64,000 bases of DNA from Winogradskyella eckloniae (GTDB lineage Bacteria; Bacteroidota; Bacteroidia; Flavobacteriales; Flavobacteriaceae): positions 1-64,000 of the forward strand of contig NZ_JABRWP010000003.1 in assembly GCF_013249045.1 (NCBI RefSeq), written 5' to 3'. The position numbers and the translations under genes were made by a program. Positions 45,226 to 54,900 of the stretch are shown here, in pieces (position 1 is the first letter of the stretch; every line of letters begins with the position of its first letter). The notes under the pieces are model-generated. The model was not told where the DNA came from. It did not search any database and worked only from the letters and a program-made list of their open reading frames with translations.

Positions 45226-45377
45226 ATGTTAAATATTTTTTTCAATGTCCGTATTGTTGGGAACAGATTTCTATGCTTTTTGATACGTCTCAAACAAACC
45301 AAAAATACATTGAAGATTGCGAAATTTGCTGTAATCCCATACAAGTATCGGTTAGGTCTAGTGCTCATAAAATTTAA
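45226..45377 (+). pseudogene. CPXCG-motif cysteine-rich zinc-ribbon protein, frameshifted at a T7 run
   Basis: From 45,243 the plus strand encodes QCPYCWEQISMLFDTSQTNQ, then KYIEDCEICCNPIQVSV, an unmistakable CPXCG (Cys-rich, PF14255-type) zinc-ribbon with all four cysteines. In this frame there is no start codon; the only good ATG (45,226) is in another frame, separated by a run of seven T (45,236-45,242). One more T would give MLNIFFQCPYCWEQ, the normal start. The frame then stops at TAA 45,375 after 48 codons, a little earlier than usual, and the sequence beyond (VFSLKT) looks like the old C-terminus. Slippage, assembly error and real decay are all possible. Confidence 0.6.
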
Positions 45378-45538
45378 GTTTTTTCGCTGAAAACATAGAA
45401 TAGTGATAAAACGTATATAATTGATTATTAGGTATTTGTAAATATAGATAGTGTAGTTCATCGAAAAATGTTGTAGTTTATAGTCATTTTGATTATGTTT
45501 GTTATGTTATTGTGTCCCTCCACAAAAATCTACCAGTT

Positions 45539-46381
45539 ATGAAGACACTTAAAATAACATTTCTTTTCTGTTTAATTTCGGCATTATGTTTTGCTGAAGT
45601 TTCTCCAAATCAAAAAGCAGCACTTGTAGATTTATTTAATGAAACGAATGGTTCATCTTGGAAAAATACCTGGGATTTGGATCAGCCAGTTTCAACATGG
45701 TTTGGTATCACTTTAGAAGATGATAATGTCGTTGAAATTAATATGAGTTTTAACGCGTTAGAAGGAAAATTACCAGAATCTATTTCAAATTTAAAATATC
45801 TAAAAGTACTTAACTTAGCTTTTAATAAGTTAGAGGGCGAATTACCAAAATCACTTACAAGTTTAATCTCCTTAGAAGAGTTAAAATTGTTTTCGAATAA
45901 ATTTAGTGGACCAATACCTGCTGATATTGGGAATTTAGTGAACTTGAAAACCTTAGAATTATATAATAATGACCTTTACGGTGCAATACCAGATTCAATT
46001 GGTGACTTAACAAAATTAGAAAGCCTCATGTTAAGTAGTAACTTATTAATGGGAACATTACCATCGAGTTTATCGAAATTACAAGCATTAAAAGTTCTAA
46101 GTTTATTTGATAATAATTTATTTGGAACTATTCCAACGTCTATTGGTCAATTAACAGAATTAGAAGAATTGGTGTTGTCTAATAATGCTTTTTACGGAAA
46201 TTTACCAGGTGTGTTGGTAGAATTAACGGGTTTAAAAACTTTACTTTTAAGTAATAATCAGTTTAAAGGGAATTATGCTGTTTTAAAAGAAGTATTACCA
46301 AATATCGTAGATTTTGATTTAGACGAAATTAATTTACAAGAAGCTGTAGCGACCTTAGATAGTGAAGATGACGAGGATTAA
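45539..46381 (+). CDS. Secreted plant-type leucine-rich-repeat protein
   Basis: The start is ATG 45,539, giving the signal peptide MKTLKITFLFCLISALCFAE; the upstream ATG at 45,512 adds nine residues. The 280-residue protein has an N-terminal cap (ALVDLFNETNGSSWKNTWDL) typical of bacterial copies of the plant-type LRR, then about seven repeats of the form LxxLxLxxNxLxGxIPxxIGxL (for example LKTLELYNNDLYGAIPDSIG). The tail is acidic (DSEDDED). It is probably surface exposed and binds protein or polysaccharide. A T9SS C-terminal sorting domain is not seen. Confidence 0.85.
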   Translation: MKTLKITFLFCLISALCFAEVSPNQKAALVDLFNETNGSSWKNTWDLDQPVSTWFGITLEDDNVVEINMSFNALEGKLPESISNLKYLKVLNLAFNKLEGELPKSLTSLISLEELKLFSNKFSGPIPADIGNLVNLKTLELYNNDLYGAIPDSIGDLTKLESLMLSSNLLMGTLPSSLSKLQALKVLSLFDNNLFGTIPTSIGQLTELEELVLSNNAFYGNLPGVLVELTGLKTLLLSNNQFKGNYAVLKEVLPNIVDFDLDEINLQEAVATLDSEDDED

Positions 46382-46470
46382 GACCTAAATAATAGAGGAA
46401 GATTTAAGTAGCGCTAATTTTTATTATGCGTTATTTTTTTGTTTAGTCTTTTATATATTAAAAAAAGTAT

Positions 46471-46478
46471 TATCTTTG
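46471..46478 (+). promoter_or_regulatory. Candidate -7 box of the initiator tRNA gene
   Basis: TATCTTTG matches TAnnTTTG exactly, 73 bp before the tRNA. The leader between contains AAAATGATT and its complement AATCATTTT (9 bp) around a GGTCGGC stretch, which may form a processing hairpin. A TTTG -33 box is not seen at the usual distance. Confidence 0.4.
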
Positions 46479-46550
46479 CAGTCCTAAAATGATTGGGTCG
46501 GCATTATGAACCGAGAGTTAGAAGCTAAGAAAATCATTTTAAATTAAAAT

Positions 46551-46623
<73 letters not shown>

Positions 46624-46646
46624 CAAAGCTTTATGCTAATAAATTC

Positions 46647-46677
46647 AACGGATTGTGTCTCACAATCCGTTTTTTTA
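46647..46677 (+). terminator. Terminator after the tRNA
   Basis: AACGGATTGTG, loop TCT, CACAATCCGTT is a perfect stem followed by seven T. It ends the tRNA transcript before the island integrase. Confidence 0.85.
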
Positions 46678-46701
46678 TGTCTTCTATTTTCTTACTTTTA
46701 C

Positions 46702-46725
46702 AAAACGTACACGAAAACGTACACG
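46702..46725 (+). repeat. Perfect 12-bp tandem repeat upstream of the integrase
   Basis: AAAACGTACACG occurs twice in a row (46,702-46,713 and 46,714-46,725), 8 bp before the integrase ATG at 46,734. This position and length suit an arm-type binding site for the integrase or an operator for it. Confidence 0.6.
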
Positions 46726-46733
46726 GTTTTCCA

Positions 46734-48017
46734 ATGAAATTGAATTATTCCGAACCTAAAATTTATACTGGTGGTGTTGATATTAACACATGGTCTAAAC
46801 TACCAAAAGCAACCCAAAAAGATGCTTTAAAAAAACATTGGTATGTCTATTACTCATTTAGAAACCCTAAAACAGGAAAACTTGTAAGACAACAAAATAT
46901 AAAGGGAGGGATAAATAGACATAAGGATAAAGTTACACGATTACGTCTTCTTAATATCATGAAGAAAAGTTTATTGATATTATTAGATGAAGGGTTTAAC
47001 CCCTATAAGAATAGTATGAGTTTAGCCGAATATATAGAGAAAAGAGAGAAAGGGCAGCACTCAGAAACGGCTGTAAAACAAAAAGTGAAACCTACAGTAG
47101 ATAAAGAAGAGGATATGTCAATGTCTATTTCGCAATCTTTTGAACTAGTTCTTAGAACAAAATCAAAGGTGCTTAGCTCTAATTCTTATGTCAAGTTTAA
47201 AAGTCGAGTAAACAGATTTAAACGTTGGTTAGAAGCTAATAATTTCAAGGAAAAAGACTCTATCAATTGTATTACAAAAAAAGATGTAATACTATATTTG
47301 AACTCTGTGTTGCAATCTTCAAGTCCAAGAAATCGAAATAACACTAGAACCGACCTTGGTTCATTTTTTCAAACATTAATGGATAATGATGTAATACACA
47401 ATAATTTTGTTAAGCAAATAAATGTTTTAAAAAGTACTCCCGAAAGAAATAAAACGTTTACTCCAACTCAGGAAAAAGAGATTTACGAATATTTAAAGAA
47501 AAATAAACCGACGTTATATTTATTTATAAGATTCATTTATTATAACCTATTAAGGCCTATAGAAGTTTGCCGATTAAAAATTGGAGACTTAGATCTTATT
47601 GATAAGAAACTATATGTTAGGGCAAAGAATCAGCCAGTAAAAGCAAAAATTATACCTGATATATTATTAGATGAAATTCCAGATTTAACAAGCTTTGATA
47701 AAGATGATTATTTGTTTACACCCGATGGAATTGGTGGAAAATGGGATATTCAGGAGATAAATAAAAGGGATTATTTTACTAAACAATTTAAAAAAGTAAA
47801 GGATGAACTGGACTATGGAACGAATCATGGTTTATATAGTTTCAGGCACACTTCTATTACTAAATTATACAAAGAAATGGCAAAAACAGCGCCACCTCAT
47901 GTTGTTAAAGGTAGATTACTTTTAATTACGGGGCATGCAACTATGGGTGCACTCGAACAGTATTTAAGAGATATTGATGCGGTACTGCCTGAAGATTATT
48001 CTAAGCTACTTGAATAA
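46734..48017 (+). CDS. int: Island tyrosine recombinase (integrase)
   Basis: The 427-residue protein (start ATG 46,734, MKLNYSEPKIYTGGVDINTW; the ATG at 46,653 would read through the tRNA terminator and the tandem repeat) has an arm-binding and core-binding N-terminal half and a C-terminal catalytic domain. The residues are visible: first Arg in LLRPIEVCRLK (about 272), HGLYSFRHT (HxxR, about 366-371), ITGHATMG (His) and the Tyr nucleophile in LEQYLRDID (about 409). It belongs to the Bacteroidota phage/conjugative-element integrases that use tRNA 3' ends. It catalyses integration and excision of the island to its right. Confidence 0.92.
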   Translation: MKLNYSEPKIYTGGVDINTWSKLPKATQKDALKKHWYVYYSFRNPKTGKLVRQQNIKGGINRHKDKVTRLRLLNIMKKSLLILLDEGFNPYKNSMSLAEYIEKREKGQHSETAVKQKVKPTVDKEEDMSMSISQSFELVLRTKSKVLSSNSYVKFKSRVNRFKRWLEANNFKEKDSINCITKKDVILYLNSVLQSSSPRNRNNTRTDLGSFFQTLMDNDVIHNNFVKQINVLKSTPERNKTFTPTQEKEIYEYLKKNKPTLYLFIRFIYYNLLRPIEVCRLKIGDLDLIDKKLYVRAKNQPVKAKIIPDILLDEIPDLTSFDKDDYLFTPDGIGGKWDIQEINKRDYFTKQFKKVKDELDYGTNHGLYSFRHTSITKLYKEMAKTAPPHVVKGRLLLITGHATMGALEQYLRDIDAVLPEDYSKLLE

Positions 48018-48058
48018 ATGAAAACAAATGTGTTTTTCTAATACTATTTTTATATCAA

Positions 48059-49009
48059 ATGAACTTGCTAGAGAGATTAGACCAACTTATTGAAAAATTG
48101 AACAGTGAAATGTTACGGTTATACCATTTGGAAAAAAAGTATAGTTTAACTGCACTTGGGATAAATAAAAATCTAGATAAATACTCAAAAGAGGAGGTCA
48201 GCGAACTTCTATTAAAGCACAATATAAAAAAAAAAAGTGGTCATGGAATTATTTCATGGAACTCGGAATATAAAGAAGAAGTCTTAAATCATGTTTACCC
48301 TCAAATTTTACAAAATAATCTTGGAAACATTGAACTTTTAATACCTGAATTTAGACAGGAAATTGAAATAGGTAATTCAAAAAAGATTAATAAATTTTTA
48401 TCTAAAAAATTAAAAGGACTTAATAAAAAAATTACAGGTCATGATGGTTTTCTATTTATTGATCCAGATTATAGGCAGAGGAAGAATAATCTTTTAAAAA
48501 ATAGATTTGACGCTATTTGGAATATAAACGAACAGTTTTTGGCATTTCCTTTATCGAAAAGAAATGAAAATAGTTTTGTTATTTCTAGTTTAGATTATCC
48601 ATTCATTGAGTTTGATATGCAACAATGGTGTGACTTGGAATTGTCATATCATTTAATACCTATTTTTAAGGAGGCTATGGGTGTTAAACCGTTAGAATGT
48701 AAAGAGTTAAAAAGTATTTATGTTGAATACGAGCATATCTTTAAGTCTTTTGACGCTTTTAATTTCACATATAAAACAATAAAAAACCTCAAAGAAAATA
48801 TCCCATCTGAGATAGAGAGTCTCTACGAATTTCTTTTCAAAGAAATTTTAATAGTTAACCGAAAAACTAAATTTAAAGAATACCTATTAAACGCGCACGG
48901 TATTCAACAAACTAAGATTAGGGACTACACAAATTTGGTAAACTATCAACATGAAGATAGAGTCAAAAAATATCAAAGCGAATGGACAAAATTCCTCAAA
49001 AAAACCTAA
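48059..49009 (+). CDS. Hypothetical island protein
   Basis: The 316-residue product has no signal peptide. It is highly charged and helical: an N-terminal coiled-coil-like segment (NLLERLDQLIEKLNSEMLRL), a middle with GHDGFLFIDPDYRQRKNNLL, and a C-terminal Lys-rich end. I do not recognise a family. It lies between the integrase and the RHH protein gene, as accessory genes of mobile elements often do. It could be an excision or regulatory factor, but nothing in the sequence shows that. Confidence 0.65.
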   Translation: MNLLERLDQLIEKLNSEMLRLYHLEKKYSLTALGINKNLDKYSKEEVSELLLKHNIKKKSGHGIISWNSEYKEEVLNHVYPQILQNNLGNIELLIPEFRQEIEIGNSKKINKFLSKKLKGLNKKITGHDGFLFIDPDYRQRKNNLLKNRFDAIWNINEQFLAFPLSKRNENSFVISSLDYPFIEFDMQQWCDLELSYHLIPIFKEAMGVKPLECKELKSIYVEYEHIFKSFDAFNFTYKTIKNLKENIPSEIESLYEFLFKEILIVNRKTKFKEYLLNAHGIQQTKIRDYTNLVNYQHEDRVKKYQSEWTKFLKKT

Positions 49010-49129
49010 CTCTTCTATTTTAGGACATAAAATGCCTTTTACGGACATGAAAAGACATGTTTGAGACAAGGTATTGGACATATAAATCTTAATGAATTGC
49101 ATGAAATTGCATTTATTAATACAAATTAT

Positions 49130-49642
49130 ATGGACACAACAATTAATTTAAGATTAGGTGCTGACGTTAAGTTGCAACTAGAAGAATTGGCTAGTTATAA
49201 TATCCAAACACTTTCTCAATATTTGAGAGAATTATTAACGGACCATGTTCTTGATCACAATGAGGTTGATGATGAATTTTTTATAGATATACCAGATTCT
49301 GTAGAGATTTTCAAATCAAACGAACAAAAACCAAAGCGATATGAGCAATCATACGACTTCACATACTTGTTGACTTGGATTTTCTACAAGTCTATGAATC
49401 CTCAAGATTTTAATAACAAGACGTTATTAACATCTATAAAAAATAGGGTTGAATTAGTAATTAATGAAAGTTCTTTTTCTCAAGAGTTGAAGCTCGAGTT
49501 TGTTAAAATACTCAATGACCTTAATAGATTTTTAGTTGAGCCTAATTACGAGCACAAACAATTCTTTTTTTCAACAACTAATCACCCATTGTCATTCGAT
49601 TATTTCAGACTCATGGATGAAATCTGGGCAATCAAATATTAG
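49130..49642 (+). CDS. Ribbon-helix-helix-type DNA-binding protein of the island
   Basis: I start at ATG 49,130, since MDTTINLRLGADVKLQLEEL gives a proper ribbon-helix-helix opening (strand, then LASYNIQTLSQYLRELLTDH); the longer frame from TTG at 49,061 adds residues of no family character. The 170-residue protein then has a helical domain (about 70-170) of unknown function. Such proteins act as repressors or as accessory factors of relaxases and replication proteins. Its gene ends 5 bp before the RepA-like ATPase, so the two are coupled. Confidence 0.7.
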   Translation: MDTTINLRLGADVKLQLEELASYNIQTLSQYLRELLTDHVLDHNEVDDEFFIDIPDSVEIFKSNEQKPKRYEQSYDFTYLLTWIFYKSMNPQDFNNKTLLTSIKNRVELVINESSFSQELKLEFVKILNDLNRFLVEPNYEHKQFFFSTTNHPLSFDYFRLMDEIWAIKY

Positions 49643-49647
49643 AAATT

Positions 49648-50697
49648 ATGGATTGGAATAAAATGTTGAAACCATTTCAAGATGAAGTTTTACGTGAAAT
49701 TAAGAATCAAGAAGCAAGTTTAGGTAATCAGCAAAGTGTTAATTACTGTTTAACGATTAAACCTGCAAATCAATGGGTTGATGAAGCTAAGAACCGTCCT
49801 ATTCCTAACATGCTTTTCAGTGAGTTTTGGTATGAAAATGAACTATGTATTTTATTTGCTGACACAAATATCGGTAAATCAATTTTGGCAGTCCAAATTG
49901 CTGATAGTATAAGTAGAGGGAAAGCCATAGTAGGATTTAAATTTGAATGCGAGCCAAAGAAAGTGTTGTATTTAGATTTTGAACTTTCGGATAAACAATT
50001 TGAGAATAGATATTCTTTTAACTACCAAGATCATTATAAATTCGATTCAAATCTACTTAGAGCAGAAATAAATACAGATGTTGATATTCCTAAAAAGTAT
50101 AATGGCGTTGAAGATTATTTAACTAATTCACTTGAGAAAATCATTATTGATAAAGATGCACAGGTAATTATTATAGATAATCTTACCTATTTAAAGAGTG
50201 ATAATGAAAGAGCAAAAGACGCTCTTGCGCTCATGAAGATTTTGAAGCAATTAACTAAAAAAAGGAATATTTCCATACTGGTGTTAGCTCATACGCCTAA
50301 ACGTGATGCTTCAAAACCAATTACAAAAAATGACCTAGCTGGTAGTAAAATGTTAATGAATTTTTGTGATAGTTCCTTTGCTATTGGAGGAAGTTCTTTT
50401 GACCCCTCATACAGGTATCTAATTCAAATAAAGCAGCGTAATACAGAACATATGTATCATCATAATAATGTGGTGGTTTGTAAACTTACAAAAGAATTTA
50501 ATTTTTTGAGCTTTGAGTTTATTGAGTTTAGTTCTGAGATGGAGCATTTAAAGCAAACCAATTATAATGATTTTGAGGAGCGAGATGCATTAATGAAAGA
50601 TTTAATTTCTCAAGGACTTTCTAACGTTAAAATAGGCGAACAATTGGGGTTGTCTGAAGGAGCTATTAGAAAAAGAAAAAAAGCATTGGGTCTATAA
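49648..50697 (+). CDS. RepA/RecA-like AAA ATPase with C-terminal helix-turn-helix
   Basis: The 349-residue protein has Walker A ADTNIGKS (about 71-78), a DFELSD motif (about 112-117) and Walker B VIIIDNLTYL (about 170-179), followed by VLAHTPKRD and the AGSKMLMNFCD stretch typical of the RepA-type hexameric helicase/RecA family found on plasmids and integrative elements. The C-terminus has a helix-turn-helix (LISQGLSNVKIGEQLGLSEG, AIRKRKKALG). It is probably a replicative helicase or loader of the element, with the Toprim protein as partner. Confidence 0.8.
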   Translation: MDWNKMLKPFQDEVLREIKNQEASLGNQQSVNYCLTIKPANQWVDEAKNRPIPNMLFSEFWYENELCILFADTNIGKSILAVQIADSISRGKAIVGFKFECEPKKVLYLDFELSDKQFENRYSFNYQDHYKFDSNLLRAEINTDVDIPKKYNGVEDYLTNSLEKIIIDKDAQVIIIDNLTYLKSDNERAKDALALMKILKQLTKKRNISILVLAHTPKRDASKPITKNDLAGSKMLMNFCDSSFAIGGSSFDPSYRYLIQIKQRNTEHMYHHNNVVVCKLTKEFNFLSFEFIEFSSEMEHLKQTNYNDFEERDALMKDLISQGLSNVKIGEQLGLSEGAIRKRKKALGL

Positions 50698-50700
50698 TCA

Positions 50701-50898
50701 ATGAATGCTAAGGATGTATATAATATAGCTACTGCACTCTCAAATGAAGAGTTATTTAAGCTATGTGATATGCTAGAACTTAAAATGCAACCAAAGACGC
50801 CTGCAAAACGAAAAAAGAAGCCTATGCCAGACTTCACAGTTGAAGATGGTATAGCGTATTTAATAAATAATCATTTTAATAAAGTGAGAAAACCTTAA
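50701..50898 (+). CDS. Small basic protein following the RepA-like ATPase
   Basis: The 65-residue product opens MNAKDVYNIATALSNEELFK, has a basic linker (PKTPAKRKKKPMPDFTVEDG) and ends in a short helix. Similar small genes often sit beside the RepA/Toprim pair in Bacteroidota mobile elements. It begins 4 bp after the ATPase stop, supporting translation. Function unknown; DNA binding is possible from the basic stretch. Confidence 0.6.
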   Translation: MNAKDVYNIATALSNEELFKLCDMLELKMQPKTPAKRKKKPMPDFTVEDGIAYLINNHFNKVRKP

Positions 50899-50907
50899 AT
50901 ATAAAAT

Positions 50908-50948
50908 TCGTACCACTCGTACCTTTTTTTCAGGTACGAATGGTACGA
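50908..50948. repeat. 16-bp inverted repeat of TCGTACC units
   Basis: TCGTACCACTCGTACC (50,908-50,923) and GGTACGAATGGTACGA (50,933-50,948) pair with one mismatch around a T-rich loop of nine. Each arm carries two copies of TCGTACC-like heptamers, four in all. It sits between the small gene and the Toprim protein gene. It lacks a terminal T-run, so an operator, an iteron-like site or a replication hairpin is more likely than a terminator. Confidence 0.6.
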
Positions 50949-50961
50949 GATAGTAAAAATT

Positions 50962-51837
50962 ATGACTTACAAATACACCTTAGATAAATCAAGCAAAAAA
51001 TTTCAATGTCCATCATGTCTTAAAAAATCATTTGTAAGGTATGTTGATGTTGAAACATTAGAATATTTAGAATCAACCATTGGTAGGTGTGACCGAGAAA
51101 GTAAATGTCAATATCATAAATACCCTAGTGGAAATAAAACAATCACTAATATCAATAATTTGATTTTAGCTTCTGAAGCATCAAGTCATCCAGATAAGGT
51201 AATTGGGTGTTTCGGAAGAAATTATACTAATAACAATTTTATAAAATACTTGCAACAGCACTTTTGTAATACAGATATTAAGAATGTAATACGTAAATAC
51301 TTTATAGGTACTTCAAGCCATTGGAATGGTGCTACCATTTTTTGGCAGGTGGATGAACAAATGAATATATGTGCAGGAAAAGTGATGCTTTACGACAAAA
51401 ATAGCGGTAGCAGAGTCAAAAAACCATATCCTCATATAAATTGGATGCATCGTGTATTACAAATAGATGGTTTTGTATTACAACAATGCCTTTTTGGAAT
51501 ACATAATTTATGTGATTATGATAAAGGGAGCACCGTTTGCATTGTTGAATCTGAGAAAACAGCAATAATAATGAGTGTTTTATTTCCTGCTTATTTGTGG
51601 TTGGCAACAGGCTCTAAATCGAATTTAAAAGAGGAACTATTAAAACCGCTAAAAGGTTATAATATTATTGTGTTTCCTGATAAAACAGAATTTATCGATT
51701 GGAATACTAAAGTTATTCAATTAAAAAATAAAGGTTTTAACATAAGCTGTAGTGATTTTTTAGAGGATAAAAGTATCGAAGAAGGTAGTGATTTGGTAGA
51801 TATGTTTCAGAAAATCAAGTTTGTAAGTCGTTTTTAA
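50962..51837 (+). CDS. Zinc-ribbon and Toprim-like protein (DUF6371 type), primase-like
   Basis: The 291-residue protein has an N-terminal zinc ribbon (FQCPSCLKKSFVRYVD with a later GRCDRESKCQYH) and a C-terminal Toprim-like core with VCIVESEKTAIIMSVLFPAY, WLATGSKSNL and NIIVFPDKTEF, where Glu and Asp would hold metal. This arrangement matches DUF6371 proteins, which look like primases and accompany RepA-like ATPases on Bacteroidota elements. It probably primes replication or transfer of the island. It is the last gene before the defence operon. Confidence 0.75.
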   Translation: MTYKYTLDKSSKKFQCPSCLKKSFVRYVDVETLEYLESTIGRCDRESKCQYHKYPSGNKTITNINNLILASEASSHPDKVIGCFGRNYTNNNFIKYLQQHFCNTDIKNVIRKYFIGTSSHWNGATIFWQVDEQMNICAGKVMLYDKNSGSRVKKPYPHINWMHRVLQIDGFVLQQCLFGIHNLCDYDKGSTVCIVESEKTAIIMSVLFPAYLWLATGSKSNLKEELLKPLKGYNIIVFPDKTEFIDWNTKVIQLKNKGFNISCSDFLEDKSIEEGSDLVDMFQKIKFVSRF

Positions 51838-51844
51838 AATATAA

Positions 51845-51926
51845 TTACGTAAAACCGTAACCATTAATTGAAAAAGATTCATATTTTAGACTTCACTAAG
51901 AATTATATGACATTTCTTTTACGTAA
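51845..51926. promoter_or_regulatory. Pair of TTACGTAA palindromes flanking the hsdR leader
   Basis: TTACGTAAAA (51,845-51,854) and its exact complement TTTTACGTAA (51,917-51,926) bracket the hsdR promoter region, and the second ends at the base before the ATG. Each contains the palindromic octamer TTACGTAA. Two equal operator sites 74 bp apart, one over the start, suit a repressor that holds back the restriction genes. Confidence 0.5.
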
Positions 51927-54900
51927 ATGATATTCAACGAAGACTCTAGAGTTAAAATACCATCCATTTTACATTTAATTCAATTAGGTTATACTTACCT
52001 TTCATTAAAAGACAGTATTTGGGATGAAAATACAAATATCTTTACTGATATTTTTAAAGAACGTATTGAAAAGATAAATTCCTATTTATCAGAAAAGGAT
52101 ATCCAAAAAGTATACGATGATATTTCTATATCCTTGGAAAATGAAGATTTAGGACGAGCTTTTTACAATAAGCTCATAGATCAATCAGGAGTTAAACTTA
52201 TAGACTTTGAGAATTTTGATAATAATTCATTCCATGTTGTAACCGAGTTACCATACAACAAAGACGACGAAAGCTTTAGACCAGATATTATTCTTTTAAT
52301 AAACGGAATGCCATTGGTTTTTATAGAAGTTAAAAAACCGAATAATAGAAATGGTGTTCAAGATGAACATAGACGAATGCAAAGGCGCTTTCAGAACAAG
52401 AAGTTCAGAAAGTTTGTCAACCTAACTCAGCTCATGGTGTTTTCAAATAACATGGCATATAGTGAGGAGGATACGCAAATGTTAGAAGGTGCTTTTTATA
52501 GTACAACAAATTATAAAAAACCAATCTTCAATTATTTTAGAGAAGAAGAAACCTTTGATTTAAACAAGCTACTTCAACCACTTACAGGGGAAGATGAAAA
52601 TTATGTTTTAAAAGACACCAACCTTCTAAGTATAAAAAGCAATAAAGAATACCAATCTAATAAAAGCCCAAATACAGCGACCAATTCTATTTCTACGTCT
52701 TTATTTCAGAGAGAGCGTTTAAAATTCATTCTACGTTATGCTTTTGCTTATGTAGAAGAAGAAAATGGACTAGAAAAACACATTATGCGTTATCCACAAC
52801 TGTTTGCTACTAAAGCGATAGAGAACAAGTTGGAAAACGGTATTAAAAAAGGAATCATTTGGCATACACAAGGTTCTGGTAAAACGGCTTTAGCATATTT
52901 TAATGTAAAACACCTCACGCATTATTTTCAAAAGCATAATATCATACCAAAGTTCTATTTTATTGTAGATAGATTAGATTTATTAGCCCAAGCAGCAAAG
53001 GAATTTACAGCTCGTGGTTTAGTAGTGCATAAAGTAGATTCTAGAGAGGTATTTAGTCGCGACATTAAATCGACAAGCGTTTTGCACAACAGTTCTGGTA
53101 AGCCGGAAATTACAGTTGTAAATATCCAGAAGTTTAAAGATGATCCTGATGTTATTAAAAACAACGATTACAATCTGAGTGTACAACGTGTTTTCTTTTT
53201 AGACGAAGTACATCGTAGTTATAACCCTAAAGGTAGCTTTTTAGCCAATTTAGAATTGGCAGATAAGCATTCCATCAAAATAGGACTAACAGGTACACCT
53301 TTACTAGGTTCAGAATATAACTCTAGAACGCTATTTGGCGATTATATTCATAAATACTATTACAACCTATCTATTAAAGATGGTTACACTTTACGATTAA
53401 TCCGTGAAGAAATTGAAACCAATTACAAGCTTGTACTACAAGAAGCACTCGAAAACATTAAAGTATTACAAGGTAATATTGATAAAAAGAAACTCTATGC
53501 AGACCATAGATTTGTAGAACCTATGCTAGACTATATTGTTAAAGATATGGAACAAGCTAGAATCTCTATGAACGATTATAGCATTGGCGGTATGGTAGTT
53601 TGTGATTCTTCTGATCAAGCTAAAATGATGCAAGAGATTTTTGACGATAAGTATGCTGATAAGTCTGATACATTATTTGATCAAGCAGCAGAAGAACCTG
53701 CTAGTTATGGCAACAAGAAAAAAGAAGAAAGCAAAGTAAACAAAGCACAGGTTATTTTACATGATATTGGCACCAAACAAGACAGAAGAGATTGGGTGTC
53801 CGATTTTAAAGTTGGAAAGCTCGATTTTCTATTTGTTTATAATATGCTATTAACTGGTTTTGATGCCAAACGCTTAAAGAAACTCTATATAGGAAGAAAG
53901 ATAAAATCGCATAACCTACTGCAAACATTGACTCGTGTTAATAGAACCTACAAAACGCATAAATACGGTTATGTAGTTGATTTTGCAGATATACAGAAAG
54001 AGTTCGATAAAACCAATCAAGATTACTTTAATGAGCTGCAAAGTGAGTTAGGAGATGAAATGCAACATTATTCTAATCTGTTTAAAAAGCCTGAAGAGAT
54101 AAAAGAAGAGATTGAAGAAATAAAGGATGTTTTATTCAAATTTGACACGCATAATAAAGAGGTTTTTACTCAGCAAATTTCAGAAATAAACGAACGTTCC
54201 GAAATTCGTCAAATTGCTAAAGTCCTAAACAATTCAAAAGAATTATATAACCTCATTCGTTTGTCTGGTAATTTTGAATTACTCGAAAAATTAGATTTTA
54301 GAAAACTATCTGTTTTAGCACGATTAACTAACGATAGGTTAGCCCTAATAAACACAAGAATTGCTTTAGAAAACAATGTAGATACCGATAACATTTTAAA
54401 CACAGCTTTAGAAGATGTCATTTTTGCTTTTACCAAAGTGAAAGAAGAAGAAATGATATTGGCAGACGAACTGAAAAACACCTTAGGTAATACAAGAGAA
54501 ATGTTAGCAGGAAACTTCGACCAGAAAGATCCTATCTTTATTTCTTTACGTGAGGAGTTAGAACGTTTGTTTAAAAAGAAGAATTTAAGCGAAGTCACTA
54601 AAGAAGAAATGGAAGCGAACATAACAGCTTTAAACGAAATCTATGACAAAGCCAAAAAGCTAGAACGTGAAAACCAATTACTGAAAGCTAAATACGATTA
54701 CGATGCTAAATATGCACGTATTCATAAACGTTTAATGGAAAAAGACCCATTAACCGATAGCGAACGCAAACTGTTTGACGCCTTAATAGGATTAAAAACA
54801 GCAGTAGATAAAGAGATTTTGCAAAACTCTAAGTTATTAGAAAACGAGAGTTATGTAGAAAAAATGATGATGCGTTTAGTTGTTAGCCAATTTAAAAAAG

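Noticed and set aside
45210-45461. Minus-strand frame of 83 codons after tolC
   Set aside because: It is a tyrosine/isoleucine-rich shadow; the plus strand of the same stretch holds the CPXCG zinc ribbon.
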